Shown: in pieces, positions 16,619 through 25,257 of the stretch
Layout of the letters: each line of letters starts with the position of its first letter
Position numbering within the stretch: position 1 is the stretch's first letter
Source: Bdellovibrionaceae bacterium UBA3535
GTDB lineage: Bacteria > Bdellovibrionota > Bdellovibrionia > Bdellovibrionales > UBA840
DNA length: 57,979 nt
Direction of reading: 5' to 3'
Assembly: GCA_002376845.1 (NCBI GenBank)
Contig: DFOS01000004.1
Coordinates: 1 to 57,979, forward strand
Made by a program: the position numbers and the translations under genes
Notes under the pieces: generated by a model
Databases searched by the model: none
What the model was told of the DNA's origin: nothing
The model's input: the letters and a program-made list of their open reading frames with translations, nothing else

Positions 16619-17089
16619 ATGAGCAATCTAACAAAAAACTGGAATCAAAGTTTAAGAGACACCTTTTTTGACGACTTTTTCCAAAACATGGACCCTTTTC
16701 GCGGCATTACAAGCATGCCAAGTTTTCATGGCTCCTATGATTTGGAAGAAACAGAAAAGGCCTTTTTGATGACCATGGATCTACCTGGCGTAGAAAAGGA
16801 AAATCTACATGTAGACATTGAAAATGATGTGCTACGCATTAAGGCCACAAGAGATGTGGAACAAAAAGAAAAAGGCACTTACGGAAGATTCTACGGAGAA
16901 TTTAAAAAATCCTTCACCTTACCAAGCACAGTAGATGCTGACGCGGTGGATGCACACTATGAAAATGGTGTATTAAAAATTGCGCTACCTAAAAAGCAAG
17001 AGCTGAAAGGCAAGAAGGTAGAAGTAAAGGATAAGGGCAACCCCAGCTTCTGGGAGCGCTTAACCGGCTCAAAAGAAGGGAATCATTAA
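16619..17089 (+). CDS. Small heat-shock protein, Hsp20/alpha-crystallin family
   Basis: A 156-residue ATP-independent holdase chaperone. The alpha-crystallin domain spans about residues 40-135, including MDLPGVEKENLHVDIENDVLRI and the closing YENGVLKIALPKK (the GVLxIxxP signature). AAAGGAGG directly precedes the ATG at 16619, so the six codons upstream in frame are not used. It has its own sigma32-like promoter and a strong terminator. Confidence 0.92.
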   Translation: MSNLTKNWNQSLRDTFFDDFFQNMDPFRGITSMPSFHGSYDLEETEKAFLMTMDLPGVEKENLHVDIENDVLRIKATRDVEQKEKGTYGRFYGEFKKSFTLPSTVDADAVDAHYENGVLKIALPKKQELKGKKVEVKDKGNPSFWERLTGSKEGNH

Positions 17090-17118
17090 TTTACATTCCC
17101 TTCCTACCCTAATATACT

Positions 17119-17146
17119 AGCCCCTGATAAACAGGGGCTTTTTTTT
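17119..17146 (+). terminator. Rho-independent terminator after hsp20, abutting the next start codon
   Basis: AGCCCCTG/CAGGGGCT (17119-17126 and 17132-17139), 5-nt loop, then T7 up to 17146. The ATG of the MBL-fold gene begins at 17147, the next base. The 3' arm contains AGGGG 9 nt before that ATG, so the hairpin also covers the only Shine-Dalgarno candidate. Confidence 0.88.
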
Positions 17147-18019
17147 ATGCAAATCAAAGTAAGTAGCGTCGAAGGCAATACACAAAAATTAGATGGCGGT
17201 GCCATGTTCGGCAACGCCCCTCGGGCCGTTTGGGAAAAATGGATTCCTGCAGATGATCGGGGCCGCATCCCCTTATCCTGTCGATGCCTACTTGTGCAAA
17301 TGGACAATAAAAACATTCTAGTCGAAGCGGGCATTGGAGCTTTTTTTGAGCCCAAACTAGCGGATCGTTTTGGTGTGCAAAATAGTGACCGACATATGCT
17401 ACTAGAAAATTTAGCTGCCAAAGGGCTGGAGCCAGAAGACATCGATTATGTTCTACTTTCCCACTTGCATTTTGATCATGCCGGGGGCCTGCTGCCTAGC
17501 TACAAAGAAATGCAGGCAGGCAATCAAGAACTGGTTTTTCCTAAGGCAAAATTTCTGGTGGGCGAAAAAGCCTGGGAGCGCGCCATAGATCCACACCCAA
17601 GGGATCGCGCTAGTTTTATCCCCCTGCTGAACCAAAAGCTTGAAGAGTCCGGCCGCCTAGAAATTTTAAAACAACAAGAATGGCAAACATACGATAATTT
17701 CCACTTCTTTTTATCCAACGGCCATACTCCCGGGCAATACATTAGCATCCTCCAAGGGCAAAACAAAAAAATTGCCTTTTGCGGTGACCTGATTCCTGGC
17801 AAGGCATGGATGCATATCCCCATCACCATGGGCTATGATCGCTTTCCTGAGCTTTTGATTGATGAAAAAAAGGAGTTCTACCAACTTATGCAGGCAGAAA
17901 ATGATCTACTCTTTTTTACACATGATCCTGAATTTGCAGCTGCCACCTTTATGCAGGATGAAAAGGGCAAAATCCAAGCAAAAGACTGTTTTGCGCAATT
18001 GGACGCTGTAAGTATTTAA
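17147..18019 (+). CDS. MBL-fold metallo-hydrolase
   Basis: A 290-residue metallo-beta-lactamase-fold enzyme with the dinuclear zinc motif HLHFDHAGG (His106, His108, Asp110, His111) and later conserved SNGHTPGQ and FCGDLIPG segments. The opening LDGGAMFGNAPRAVW is typical of a subgroup resembling quorum-quenching lactonases and related hydrolases, so a lactone or ester substrate is possible but unproven. The start is fixed by this conserved N-terminus. It sits directly behind the hsp20 terminator with no room for a normal leader. Confidence 0.82.
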   Translation: MQIKVSSVEGNTQKLDGGAMFGNAPRAVWEKWIPADDRGRIPLSCRCLLVQMDNKNILVEAGIGAFFEPKLADRFGVQNSDRHMLLENLAAKGLEPEDIDYVLLSHLHFDHAGGLLPSYKEMQAGNQELVFPKAKFLVGEKAWERAIDPHPRDRASFIPLLNQKLEESGRLEILKQQEWQTYDNFHFFLSNGHTPGQYISILQGQNKKIAFCGDLIPGKAWMHIPITMGYDRFPELLIDEKKEFYQLMQAENDLLFFTHDPEFAAATFMQDEKGKIQAKDCFAQLDAVSI

Positions 18020-18108
18020 CATAATAAATGCGTACAGCATAAAAGCCATAAGACTAATCCAAATCAAATATTCCAATGCTACCTCTTACACATACCAAGG
18101 GGGTATCG

Positions 18109-19050
18109 ATGAAGGTTTTTTTTACAACTATTTTGTCACTATTTGTATCGGCTACAAGCTTTGCAGCAAAAAATGATGCCGTAATGGTGGATGGCTCTTC
18201 CACGGTTTTTCCTATCACGGAGGCCATTGCAGAAGATTTTCGTAACCCCTACCCACGCGTTCGAGTGGCCATTGGCGTATCTGGTACCGGCGGCGGTTTT
18301 AAAAAATTTGTAAAGGGCGAAACAGATATCAACAATGCATCTCGCAAAATCAAAGATAGCGAAATGGCTTTAGCTAAAAAATACAATGTTTCCTACAAAG
18401 AAATTCCCGTAGCCTATGACGGCATCTCTGTTGTGGTAAGTAAAAAGAACGACTGGGTCGATTATATTAGTGTCGCCGAGCTAAAAAAAATCTGGCAGCC
18501 TGGAAGTACAGTGAAAACCTGGAAGGATGTACGAGCTAGCTGGCCTGATAAGGAAATTCGCTTGTATGGCCCAGGCACCGACTCAGGCACTTTTGATTAT
18601 TTCACCAAAGCCATCAATGGCAAAGCCCATGTTAGCCGTAGCAACTTTACAAAATCAGAAGATGACAACGTTTTGGTACAAGGTGTGCAAAACGATCCCG
18701 CCGCATTGGCCTATTTTGGTTTTGCTTACTACCAAGAAAACCAAGACAAAATCCGAGCTGTACCAGTAAAAGCTAATGACACAGCCAAAGCCATCATGCC
18801 AAGCGTAGAAAGCATCAACTCAGGCAGCTACACGCCCCTATCTCGAGCTGTTTACATTTACGTGAATCCTGAGGCTCTTAAAAAAGACAATGTATACAAC
18901 TTCGTAAGGCATTATCTTCAAGCCGCTCCAAGATTGGTGAAAGATGTGGGATATGTTCCTTTACCCAAGGAGGCCTATCTTACGGAGCTAAAAAAATTAG
19001 AACAAGAACGTGTCGCCCTGGGCGGAGACAGACTTGCAAAACAAGACTAA
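18109..19050 (+). CDS. pstS: Phosphate ABC transporter, periplasmic binding protein PstS
   Basis: A 313-residue periplasmic protein. The ATG at 18109 follows AAGGGGG and gives a signal peptide (MKVFFTTILSLFVSATSFA). VDGSSTVFPITEAIAEDF, GTGGGFKKFVKGETDINNASR and GPGTDSGTFDYF are the phosphate-ligating loops of the PstS family. It captures inorganic phosphate and hands it to PstCA. First gene of the pst operon; it overlaps pstC by about 40 nt or less. No convincing Pho box was found upstream. Confidence 0.93.
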   Translation: MKVFFTTILSLFVSATSFAAKNDAVMVDGSSTVFPITEAIAEDFRNPYPRVRVAIGVSGTGGGFKKFVKGETDINNASRKIKDSEMALAKKYNVSYKEIPVAYDGISVVVSKKNDWVDYISVAELKKIWQPGSTVKTWKDVRASWPDKEIRLYGPGTDSGTFDYFTKAINGKAHVSRSNFTKSEDDNVLVQGVQNDPAALAYFGFAYYQENQDKIRAVPVKANDTAKAIMPSVESINSGSYTPLSRAVYIYVNPEALKKDNVYNFVRHYLQAAPRLVKDVGYVPLPKEAYLTELKKLEQERVALGGDRLAKQD

Positions 19051-19921
19051 ATTCTTCGACCGCAGTTTTCACTACGCACTCCTAGTCTTTGTTTTAACAA
19101 CACTGGCCGTTACACTAAGTGTTGTTGTGGTCTTATTGAATGAGTCCTCCGGTTTTTTCGCCCATGTAAATTTGTTGGACTTTCTTTTTGGTACAAAGTG
19201 GACCCCGCTTCTAGAGCCGAAATCTTTTGGCATATTGCCCTTAATATGTGGGACGTTTATGATTGTTATTGGGGCCATCGCCTTTGCCTTGCCTGTGGGA
19301 CTTGCCATAGCCATCTATTTGAGTGAATTTGCCTCCTACAACAGTCGCAAAAGAATCAAGCCCATCCTCGAAGTACTCGCCGGCATACCCACCATTGTTT
19401 ATGGCTTTTTTGCCTTAACTTTTATTACTCCATTATTAAAAAACATTTTTCCAGAAATCCAAATCTTTAATGCACTAAGTGGCGCTCTGGTGGTGGGGAT
19501 CATGATCCTACCCATGGTTGCCTCCCTTTGCGATGATGGCTTTCGCGCCTTGCCACCGAGTCTGCGGGAGGGTGCCTACGGCTTGGGGGCCAAACCCTAT
19601 GAGGTGATCCGTCATATTTTATTGCCCGCATCGACCTCTAGAATTGCCGCCACATTAATATTGGCAATCTCCAGAGCCATCGGTGAAACCATGGCCGTTA
19701 CCCTAGCTGCAGGAGCCACTCCCAATTTAAGTTTTAATTTTCTAGACAGCATACAAACCATGACCGCCTACATTGTGCAAGTCAGTCTTGGTGATACACC
19801 TGCCAATAGCATTGAATACCAATCTAGCTACGCCGTAGGCTTGGTACTATTTATCATGACATTTTTTATGAACGTTATTGGCAATTTGGTATTGGCCAAA
19901 AAACCGCTGGAGGCCATGTGA
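19010..19921 (+). CDS. pstC: Phosphate ABC transporter permease PstC
   Basis: A 303-residue inner-membrane permease with six predicted helices. GIPTIVYGFFALTFITPLL and the EAA-type loop LPPSLREGAYGLGAKPYEVIRHILLPAS (ATPase contact) identify the family. The frame opens with a GTG at 19010 inside pstS; a TTG at 19034 preceded by GGCGGAG is an equally good start that would remove eight residues. The gene ends with GTG/TGA overlap into pstA. Confidence 0.9.
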   Translation: MSPWAETDLQNKTKFFDRSFHYALLVFVLTTLAVTLSVVVVLLNESSGFFAHVNLLDFLFGTKWTPLLEPKSFGILPLICGTFMIVIGAIAFALPVGLAIAIYLSEFASYNSRKRIKPILEVLAGIPTIVYGFFALTFITPLLKNIFPEIQIFNALSGALVVGIMILPMVASLCDDGFRALPPSLREGAYGLGAKPYEVIRHILLPASTSRIAATLILAISRAIGETMAVTLAAGATPNLSFNFLDSIQTMTAYIVQVSLGDTPANSIEYQSSYAVGLVLFIMTFFMNVIGNLVLAKKPLEAM

Positions 19922-20760
19922 ATCGTAGACTCATGGACCGCAGCTTTTATTGGTTCTGCAAATCCATGACCTGGATGGCCTTAGGCATTTTGCTAATATT
20001 GATCTTTCATATTTGCCGGCAGGGATGTGAGTACTTGGACTGGCAATTTCTAAGTTCTCTTCCCTCGCGCAGTCCAGAAAAAGCCGGCATCAAGACCGCC
20101 CTTGCCGGGACCGTATGGATCATTTGCTTTACGGCCTTGTTTGCCATTCCCTTTGGTATCGCTACGGCCCTGTATTTAGAGGAATACGCTCCCAAGCGCC
20201 ACCCATTTGTACGCTTGCTTCAAATTAACATTGCCAATCTTGCCGGAATGCCCTCCATCATTTATGGACTACTGGGGCTAACTATTTTTGTTCGCAGCCT
20301 AGGCTTTGAGCGCTCCATTCTTGCGGGCTCACTCACCCTAGCTCTGCTAATTCTACCCGTCATTGTGATTGCCTCCCAGGAAGCCATCAAGGCCGTACCG
20401 GATAGCATACGTTTTGCTGCCTATGCAATGGGTGCCAGACGCTACCAAGTCGTCTTGGGGCAAGTTCTACCCTCGGCCATTCCAGGTATCATGACAGGTA
20501 TCATTCTATCCATTTCTAGAGCCATCGGTGAGACCGCCCCATTGATTATCGTCGGGGCCATGAGCTACATCGCCTATACTCCGGAGAGCATATTCGATAT
20601 GTTTACGGTCTTGCCGGTACAAATATACAATTGGGCAGGCCGTCCCAAAGAAGAATTCCATGCCATTGCAGCTGCCGGCATTATGGTCTTGCTCCTCCTA
20701 CTACTAAGTCTTAATTTTATAGCCGTAACCATTCGAAGCCGCTATCAGAGGTACAAATGA
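19918..20760 (+). CDS. pstA: Phosphate ABC transporter permease PstA
   Basis: A 280-residue partner permease of PstC. GMPSIIYGLLGLTIF and the EAA loop VPDSIRFAAYAMGARRYQVVLGQVLPSA are typical of PstA, as is ISRAIGETAPLIIVGA near the end. It starts at a GTG overlapping the pstC stop by 4 nt (GTGA) and ends overlapping pstB by 4 nt (ATGA), indicating translational coupling. Confidence 0.93.
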   Translation: MNRRLMDRSFYWFCKSMTWMALGILLILIFHICRQGCEYLDWQFLSSLPSRSPEKAGIKTALAGTVWIICFTALFAIPFGIATALYLEEYAPKRHPFVRLLQINIANLAGMPSIIYGLLGLTIFVRSLGFERSILAGSLTLALLILPVIVIASQEAIKAVPDSIRFAAYAMGARRYQVVLGQVLPSAIPGIMTGIILSISRAIGETAPLIIVGAMSYIAYTPESIFDMFTVLPVQIYNWAGRPKEEFHAIAAAGIMVLLLLLLSLNFIAVTIRSRYQRYK

Positions 20761-21509
20761 CAGAGCCCATTATTAAAATCGAAGATTTATCCATTTATTA
20801 TGGGGAAAAACGCGCCATCAACCAAGTAAGCATGGACTTTTGCAACAACGAGGTAACCGCCATCATTGGCCCCTCCGGCTGCGGCAAGAGCACCCTACTC
20901 CGCAGTATCAATCGAATGAACGACTTTGTGGTTGGACTCCGCAACGAGGGGAAGGTGCTTTACCGGGATAAGAATATTTATGCGGAAGACATAGATGAAT
21001 CAGAAATACGAAGAAATATTGGCATGGTTTTTCAAAAGCCCAATCCATTTCCGAAAAGCATTTATGACAATATTACTTGGGGACCTAAAATCAATGGCTA
21101 TAAAGAAGATTGGGAAAAGCTAGTCGAAGAGTCCCTGAAGCGTGCGGCTTTGTGGGACGAAGTAAAAGATCGTCTACATTCCTCGGCACTAGAGCTATCC
21201 GGAGGCCAACAGCAAAGACTTTGCATCGCCCGCGCCATTGCCATGCGGCCAGAGGTGATACTAATGGATGAGCCCTGTAGTGCACTAGATCCAAAGGCAA
21301 CCTTTAAAATTGAAGACTTAATTCATGAATTAAAAGAGAGCTACAGCATTTTAATTGTAACGCACAATATGCAACAGGCCGCACGTGTTTCGGATCGTAC
21401 GGCCTTCTTTTATCTTGGAGACTTGATTGAGTATGGTCCTACCAAGCAGATATTTGAACTGCCTAAAAAGGATCAAACGCAAGATTACATCCAAGGCAAA
21501 TTTGGTTAA
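20757..21509 (+). CDS. pstB: Phosphate ABC transporter ATPase PstB
   Basis: A 250-residue ABC ATPase. Walker A GPSGCGKST (38-46), Q-loop MVFQKPNPFPKSIYDN, signature LSGGQQQRL, Walker B VILMDEPCSALDP and the switch His in IVTHNMQQA are all intact, and the PNPFP Q-loop is diagnostic for PstB. It energises phosphate import through PstCA. No phoU follows, which is unusual for pst operons. Its TAA stop interlocks with the stop codon of the convergent small gene (shared TTAA). Confidence 0.95.
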   Translation: MTEPIIKIEDLSIYYGEKRAINQVSMDFCNNEVTAIIGPSGCGKSTLLRSINRMNDFVVGLRNEGKVLYRDKNIYAEDIDESEIRRNIGMVFQKPNPFPKSIYDNITWGPKINGYKEDWEKLVEESLKRAALWDEVKDRLHSSALELSGGQQQRLCIARAIAMRPEVILMDEPCSALDPKATFKIEDLIHELKESYSILIVTHNMQQAARVSDRTAFFYLGDLIEYGPTKQIFELPKKDQTQDYIQGKFG

Positions 21510-21727
21510 TCCTCGTAAGAATCTTCATCACCTTCACCAGAATCAGGCTCAGGTATGTAGACATCTTCCTCCGAACTATCGCTGCTATCATCATATGGTT
21601 CTGCATCATCATTGGCAGCAACATAAACCATATCCTCGCTCACATCCTCAGAAAAAGCGGATTTCGCCCATCCCAAAGCCATTAGACCCACCATCATTAG
21701 CACGAATACTTTTTTAAAATTCAACAT
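21506..21727 (-). CDS. Small acidic secreted protein
   Basis: A 73-residue protein with a signal peptide (MLNFKKVFVLMMVGLMALGWAKSAFS) and a mature part of about 47 residues that is extremely rich in Asp, Glu and Ser with Tyr and Pro. No family was recognised. It might bind divalent cations or basic partners (inference). GGAG precedes the ATG. It is convergent with pstB and their stop codons share the palindrome TTAA, so one of the two transcripts must run into the other. Confidence 0.6.
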   Translation of the reverse strand: MLNFKKVFVLMMVGLMALGWAKSAFSEDVSEDMVYVAANDDAEPYDDSSDSSEEDVYIPEPDSGEGDEDSYED

Positions 21728-21805
21728 GTAGACTCCTTTTTGTCGCTTTTCGCTAACTTATTATCATTAGAATTGCCAATTAGGTAAATACGTTTTATCA
21801 GCTTG

Positions 21806-21825
21806 TATAATTAGGTTTTTCCTAA
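21806..21825 (+). promoter_or_regulatory. Promoter -10 box and LysR-type dyad
   Basis: TATAAT (21806-21811) is followed by TTAGGTTTTTCCTAA (21811-21825), a perfect 5+5+5 dyad that contains the T-N11-A core of LysR-family operators and covers the expected transcription start. It lies 15 bp upstream of the LysR-type gene, so autoregulation is plausible. Confidence 0.45.
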
Positions 21826-21839
21826 GTGGAGAATGGCGT

Positions 21840-22709
21840 ATGGATCGAATCAATTTCAATCACTTATTTTATTTCTATATGGTAGCCAAAGAAGGCTCGA
21901 TCAAATCTGCAGCAGAAAAACTGCACGTATCGCAGCCCACCATCAGTGATCAAATTCGACTACTAGAGGACTTTTTAAAAAGTCCATTATTTGAAAGAAA
22001 GGCCCGCTCACTGCTGCTCACAAGAGAAGGAAAAATTGCCATGGACTATGCCGAGGATATTTTCTCCCTATCCAATGAAATGACCAGTCGCCTTCGAAAT
22101 AAAATAGATTTACCAAAAAGCTCCATTGATATTGGCACGGCCCCCTACATTACACAATTTTTTCTAGGCGATTTGCTCTCTCCAATTTTCCAACAAGATC
22201 AAATCGCCATTCACCTACATGAATCCGAACAACATATCTTAATGTCCGAGCTGGAAACCAATGAGCTCGACATAATGATTAGCGATAAAAAAGAAGGCAT
22301 TACCAAAAGCATGCAAGCCTTTCGGATATCTACATGCTCTAGTTTTATTGTGACCCACAAACAAAATAAAAAACTTGCGCAGAACATTCCCAAATCCTTG
22401 AACGCGCTTAGCTTTATTAATTACAGCACTCCGTCGACCCTAAAAGAAGAGATCGCCTTTTATTTTTCCAAACATGGACTTGCCCCCAAACTTTTAGGAG
22501 AATTTGACAGTATCGACCTATTTGCACACTTGTGTCTTAAAAAAAGGGCTTTTGTCATTGCTCCCAGCCCTGCTAAGGACGCACTATTGAAAAAATCAAA
22601 AGATCTGATCTGTTTAGGCGAATTAGAAGAAATACAAAGCACTCTCTGGTTGATTATGAAAAAGCATTATCAAGGATTGGGTAGAAAATTGCTAAATTCT
22701 TCTTCATAG
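21840..22709 (+). CDS. LysR-family transcriptional regulator (NhaR-like)
   Basis: A 289-residue DNA-binding protein. The winged helix-turn-helix (residues 1-62) reads FNHLFYFYMVAKEGSIKSAAEKLHVSQPTISDQI in parts and is closest in wording to the NhaR subgroup of LysR regulators, which control Na+/H+ antiporters in enterics. The effector domain from about 90 onward is divergent. GTGGAG precedes the ATG. The next gene (dihydroorotase) starts 46 bp downstream with its own promoter, so a functional link is not implied. Confidence 0.85.
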   Translation: MDRINFNHLFYFYMVAKEGSIKSAAEKLHVSQPTISDQIRLLEDFLKSPLFERKARSLLLTREGKIAMDYAEDIFSLSNEMTSRLRNKIDLPKSSIDIGTAPYITQFFLGDLLSPIFQQDQIAIHLHESEQHILMSELETNELDIMISDKKEGITKSMQAFRISTCSSFIVTHKQNKKLAQNIPKSLNALSFINYSTPSTLKEEIAFYFSKHGLAPKLLGEFDSIDLFAHLCLKKRAFVIAPSPAKDALLKKSKDLICLGELEEIQSTLWLIMKKHYQGLGRKLLNSSS

Positions 22710-22720
22710 CAGAAAGCCTT

Positions 22721-22749
22721 TTTACATTTTTGGCTTTTCCCTCTATAGT
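22721..22749 (+). promoter_or_regulatory. pyrC promoter, leaderless geometry
   Basis: TTTACA (22721-22726), 17 bp and TATAGT (22744-22749). The ATG at 22756 begins 7 nt after the -10 box, that is, at the expected +1. No Shine-Dalgarno sequence exists in the six intervening bases. Confidence 0.6.
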
Positions 22750-22755
22750 CCCGAC

Positions 22756-24054
22756 ATGGAAAAATTATTAAAAAATGCAAATGTATATCTTGATGGTAAG
22801 TTTCAAAAAATAAATATTGGTATCACTTCGGATAAAATATCTTATCTTGGTGATCAAAGTCCCGAGGCAAAAGAGGTTTTGGATTATGAGGGCAAATATT
22901 TACTGCCGGGAGCCATCGACTCGCAAGTGCATTTTCGGGAGCCCGGTTTAGAAAACAAAGAAGACATTCTGCATGGCTCAAAAGCCGCCCTTTTAGGTGG
23001 GATCACCGCATTTTTTGAAATGCCCAATACCAAACCCGCAACCACAGACCGCTACCGCCTAGAAGAAAAGCTGCAAATCGCGCGTAAAAACTCAGTGGTA
23101 GATTATGCCTTTTATATTGGTGCCACCCAAAACAATATTCAGGAGCTCAAGTATTTAGTAAAAACCCCTGGCTGCTGCGGCATCAAAACCTTTATGGGAT
23201 CTTCTACTGGCAACCTTTTGCTTTACGATAAAAAAGAGCTGGAAGTCATGCTCAGAGAAAATCCTGGCACAAAGGCCTTTCATTGCGAAGATGAAGACCG
23301 GATGATCGAGCGCAATTCCATAGCTACCGCCGCCAAACATGTATCGGCGCATCCCATTTGGCGCGACGAAACTTCGGCTCTTTTGGCCACTCAAAAAATT
23401 GTGGGCCTAGCAAAGGCTACCGGTAGCCGGGTCCATGTTCTGCATGTCACAACCAAAGAAGAAATGTGCTTTTTAAGAGAAAATAAAAAATATGCAAGCG
23501 TGGAGGTTACGCCGCAACATCTAAGCCTTCATGCTCCCGACTGCTATGAGCGCCTCGGCACCTACGCCCAAATGAATCCACCCATACGTAGTATCGATCA
23601 CCAAGAGGAGCTATGGCGAGGTGTCGTGGACGGAACAGTGGATGTCATTGGTTCGGACCATGCGCCTCATAGCATCGAAGAAAAATCCAAAACCTATCCC
23701 GCCACGCCTTCTGGTATGCCAGGAGTCGAATCCATTTTGCCGCTTATGTTGGATCATGTAAATGCAGGCAGGTTAAGCCTAGAAAGAGTGGTGGAGCTTT
23801 TATGTGTGAACCCCATAAAATTGTTTGGCATCCAAAACCGCGAACTGATTGCGAAGGATGCGGATGCCACCTTTACCGTGGTGGATATGAAAAAGGAAAA
23901 GCCGTTTAAAAACCATTACAAATGCAATTGGTCGCCGTTTGAGGGTAGAAAAATCAAGGGTTGGCCCACCGATGTCTGGTTGCACGGCGAGCATATTATG
24001 CAAGATCAGCAAATCCTGCGCCTAAGCTCTGCCCGAGCACTAAGCTTTTCCTAA
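22756..24054 (+). CDS. pyrC: Dihydroorotase
   Basis: A 432-residue amidohydrolase that cyclises carbamoyl aspartate to dihydroorotate in pyrimidine synthesis. Metal-binding DSQVHFREPG (about 55-64), GGITAFFEMPNTKPAT, GIKTFMGSSTG, FHCEDE, VHVLHVTT, and the late IGSDHAPHS with GMPGVE are all present, which fits the long class-I-type dihydroorotase (about 430 residues) rather than the short class II. Allantoinase is the main alternative. Its transcript is predicted to begin at the ATG. Confidence 0.88.
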   Translation: MEKLLKNANVYLDGKFQKINIGITSDKISYLGDQSPEAKEVLDYEGKYLLPGAIDSQVHFREPGLENKEDILHGSKAALLGGITAFFEMPNTKPATTDRYRLEEKLQIARKNSVVDYAFYIGATQNNIQELKYLVKTPGCCGIKTFMGSSTGNLLLYDKKELEVMLRENPGTKAFHCEDEDRMIERNSIATAAKHVSAHPIWRDETSALLATQKIVGLAKATGSRVHVLHVTTKEEMCFLRENKKYASVEVTPQHLSLHAPDCYERLGTYAQMNPPIRSIDHQEELWRGVVDGTVDVIGSDHAPHSIEEKSKTYPATPSGMPGVESILPLMLDHVNAGRLSLERVVELLCVNPIKLFGIQNRELIAKDADATFTVVDMKKEKPFKNHYKCNWSPFEGRKIKGWPTDVWLHGEHIMQDQQILRLSSARALSFS

Positions 24055-24216
24055 TCTAAGTCATGAAATTCGCTAAGGATTTAGGCCCGATCTAACATAG
24101 ATCTAATACTCTGTATTTTTTTCAAATGACTTGCCGAGTAGTCCTTTACTTCTGGCCATTGGTCTATCTAGAATAATCTCAAGAGGCGAGGGAAAGCTTC
24201 TTGTTCAGGGGGGAAA

Positions 24217-25257
24217 ATGAATAAAATGCTTATTATATTCGCAATGATCGCGATGGCACTACCGCTAAACCTGCACGCCAAAGAGTTTACGGTGATGACT
24301 TACAATGTGGAGAATCTTTTCGATACCACCCACGATGAGGGAAAAAAGGATTACACCAATCTTCCACTTGAAGTGAAAAAGAAAATGCCCGAAGCCTTCC
24401 GATATTGCCGTTCCATTCAGAATCCCTACTGGCGGGAAGAGTGTTATACGCTAGACTGGAACGAAGAAACCTTAAACGCAAAAATTCGTAATATTTCCCG
24501 CGTGATCTTGGATTTTGATAACGGCCGCGGCCCCGATATTTTGGTTCTCCAAGAAGTAGAAAATATGAACGTTTTAAAAATGCTCAATGAGCGAGGCAAT
24601 TTGGGCTACAGCACTCTAGTACTACTAGAAGGCGAAGACTTTCGCGGCATTGATGTTGCCATCATGTCGCGCTTTCCTTTAATGGATGAGCCAGAGTTGC
24701 ACCATGTAGAAACACAAAGAAAGGTGCGCACCCGCGGAATATTGGAAGCAAAATTTGATGTATACGGCAAATCGGTAGTGGTATTTGCCAATCACTGGCC
24801 ATCCCAAGCAAACCCGGATGAGCTACGTGTACTTGCAGCTAAAAAACTCATGTATGCTAGTGCTAGAGCCCGTGCAGACATTCGCATTGCCGCCGGAGAT
24901 TTTAATACCAAAGAAAATGACAAACTAAACGGCCTAAGAGATATCGTTTTAAAACCGCAAAGAAGAATACACTTTCACCCAACCAACCCTTCTCTGCAAC
25001 TTCGCAATGAACATGCAGAGGGAAGTCACTGGTACCAAGGCAAATGGGTCTACCTGGATAGAATTTTAATTGATTCAAAATCCACCGAAAATGGCGTTCA
25101 AACAGAGTTTGTACTACATGCACGCGATTATATGCTAAAGCGTCGTTACTACCGCAGCGGCAGAAGACATGATGTGGCTCCCTATCGCTTTGATCCTGTC
25201 GAAGATGATGGCTATTCCGATCACCTACCCGTTGCCATTTCGGTAGATTTACCTTAA
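24217..25257 (+). CDS. Secreted endonuclease/exonuclease/phosphatase-family nuclease
   Basis: A 346-residue exported enzyme with a signal peptide (MNKMLIIFAMIAMALPLNLHA) and the complete EEP (DNase I-like) fold: TYNVENLFD, ILVLQEVEN (metal Glu), VVFANHWPSQ (catalytic His), AAGDFNTKEND and the final YSDHLPVAI. An extracellular or periplasmic DNase/phosphodiesterase role is likely. GGGGGGAAA precedes the ATG. The preceding 162-bp gap contains only a weak GATCTA/TAGATC hairpin near 24089-24103. Confidence 0.85.
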   Translation: MNKMLIIFAMIAMALPLNLHAKEFTVMTYNVENLFDTTHDEGKKDYTNLPLEVKKKMPEAFRYCRSIQNPYWREECYTLDWNEETLNAKIRNISRVILDFDNGRGPDILVLQEVENMNVLKMLNERGNLGYSTLVLLEGEDFRGIDVAIMSRFPLMDEPELHHVETQRKVRTRGILEAKFDVYGKSVVVFANHWPSQANPDELRVLAAKKLMYASARARADIRIAAGDFNTKENDKLNGLRDIVLKPQRRIHFHPTNPSLQLRNEHAEGSHWYQGKWVYLDRILIDSKSTENGVQTEFVLHARDYMLKRRYYRSGRRHDVAPYRFDPVEDDGYSDHLPVAISVDLP

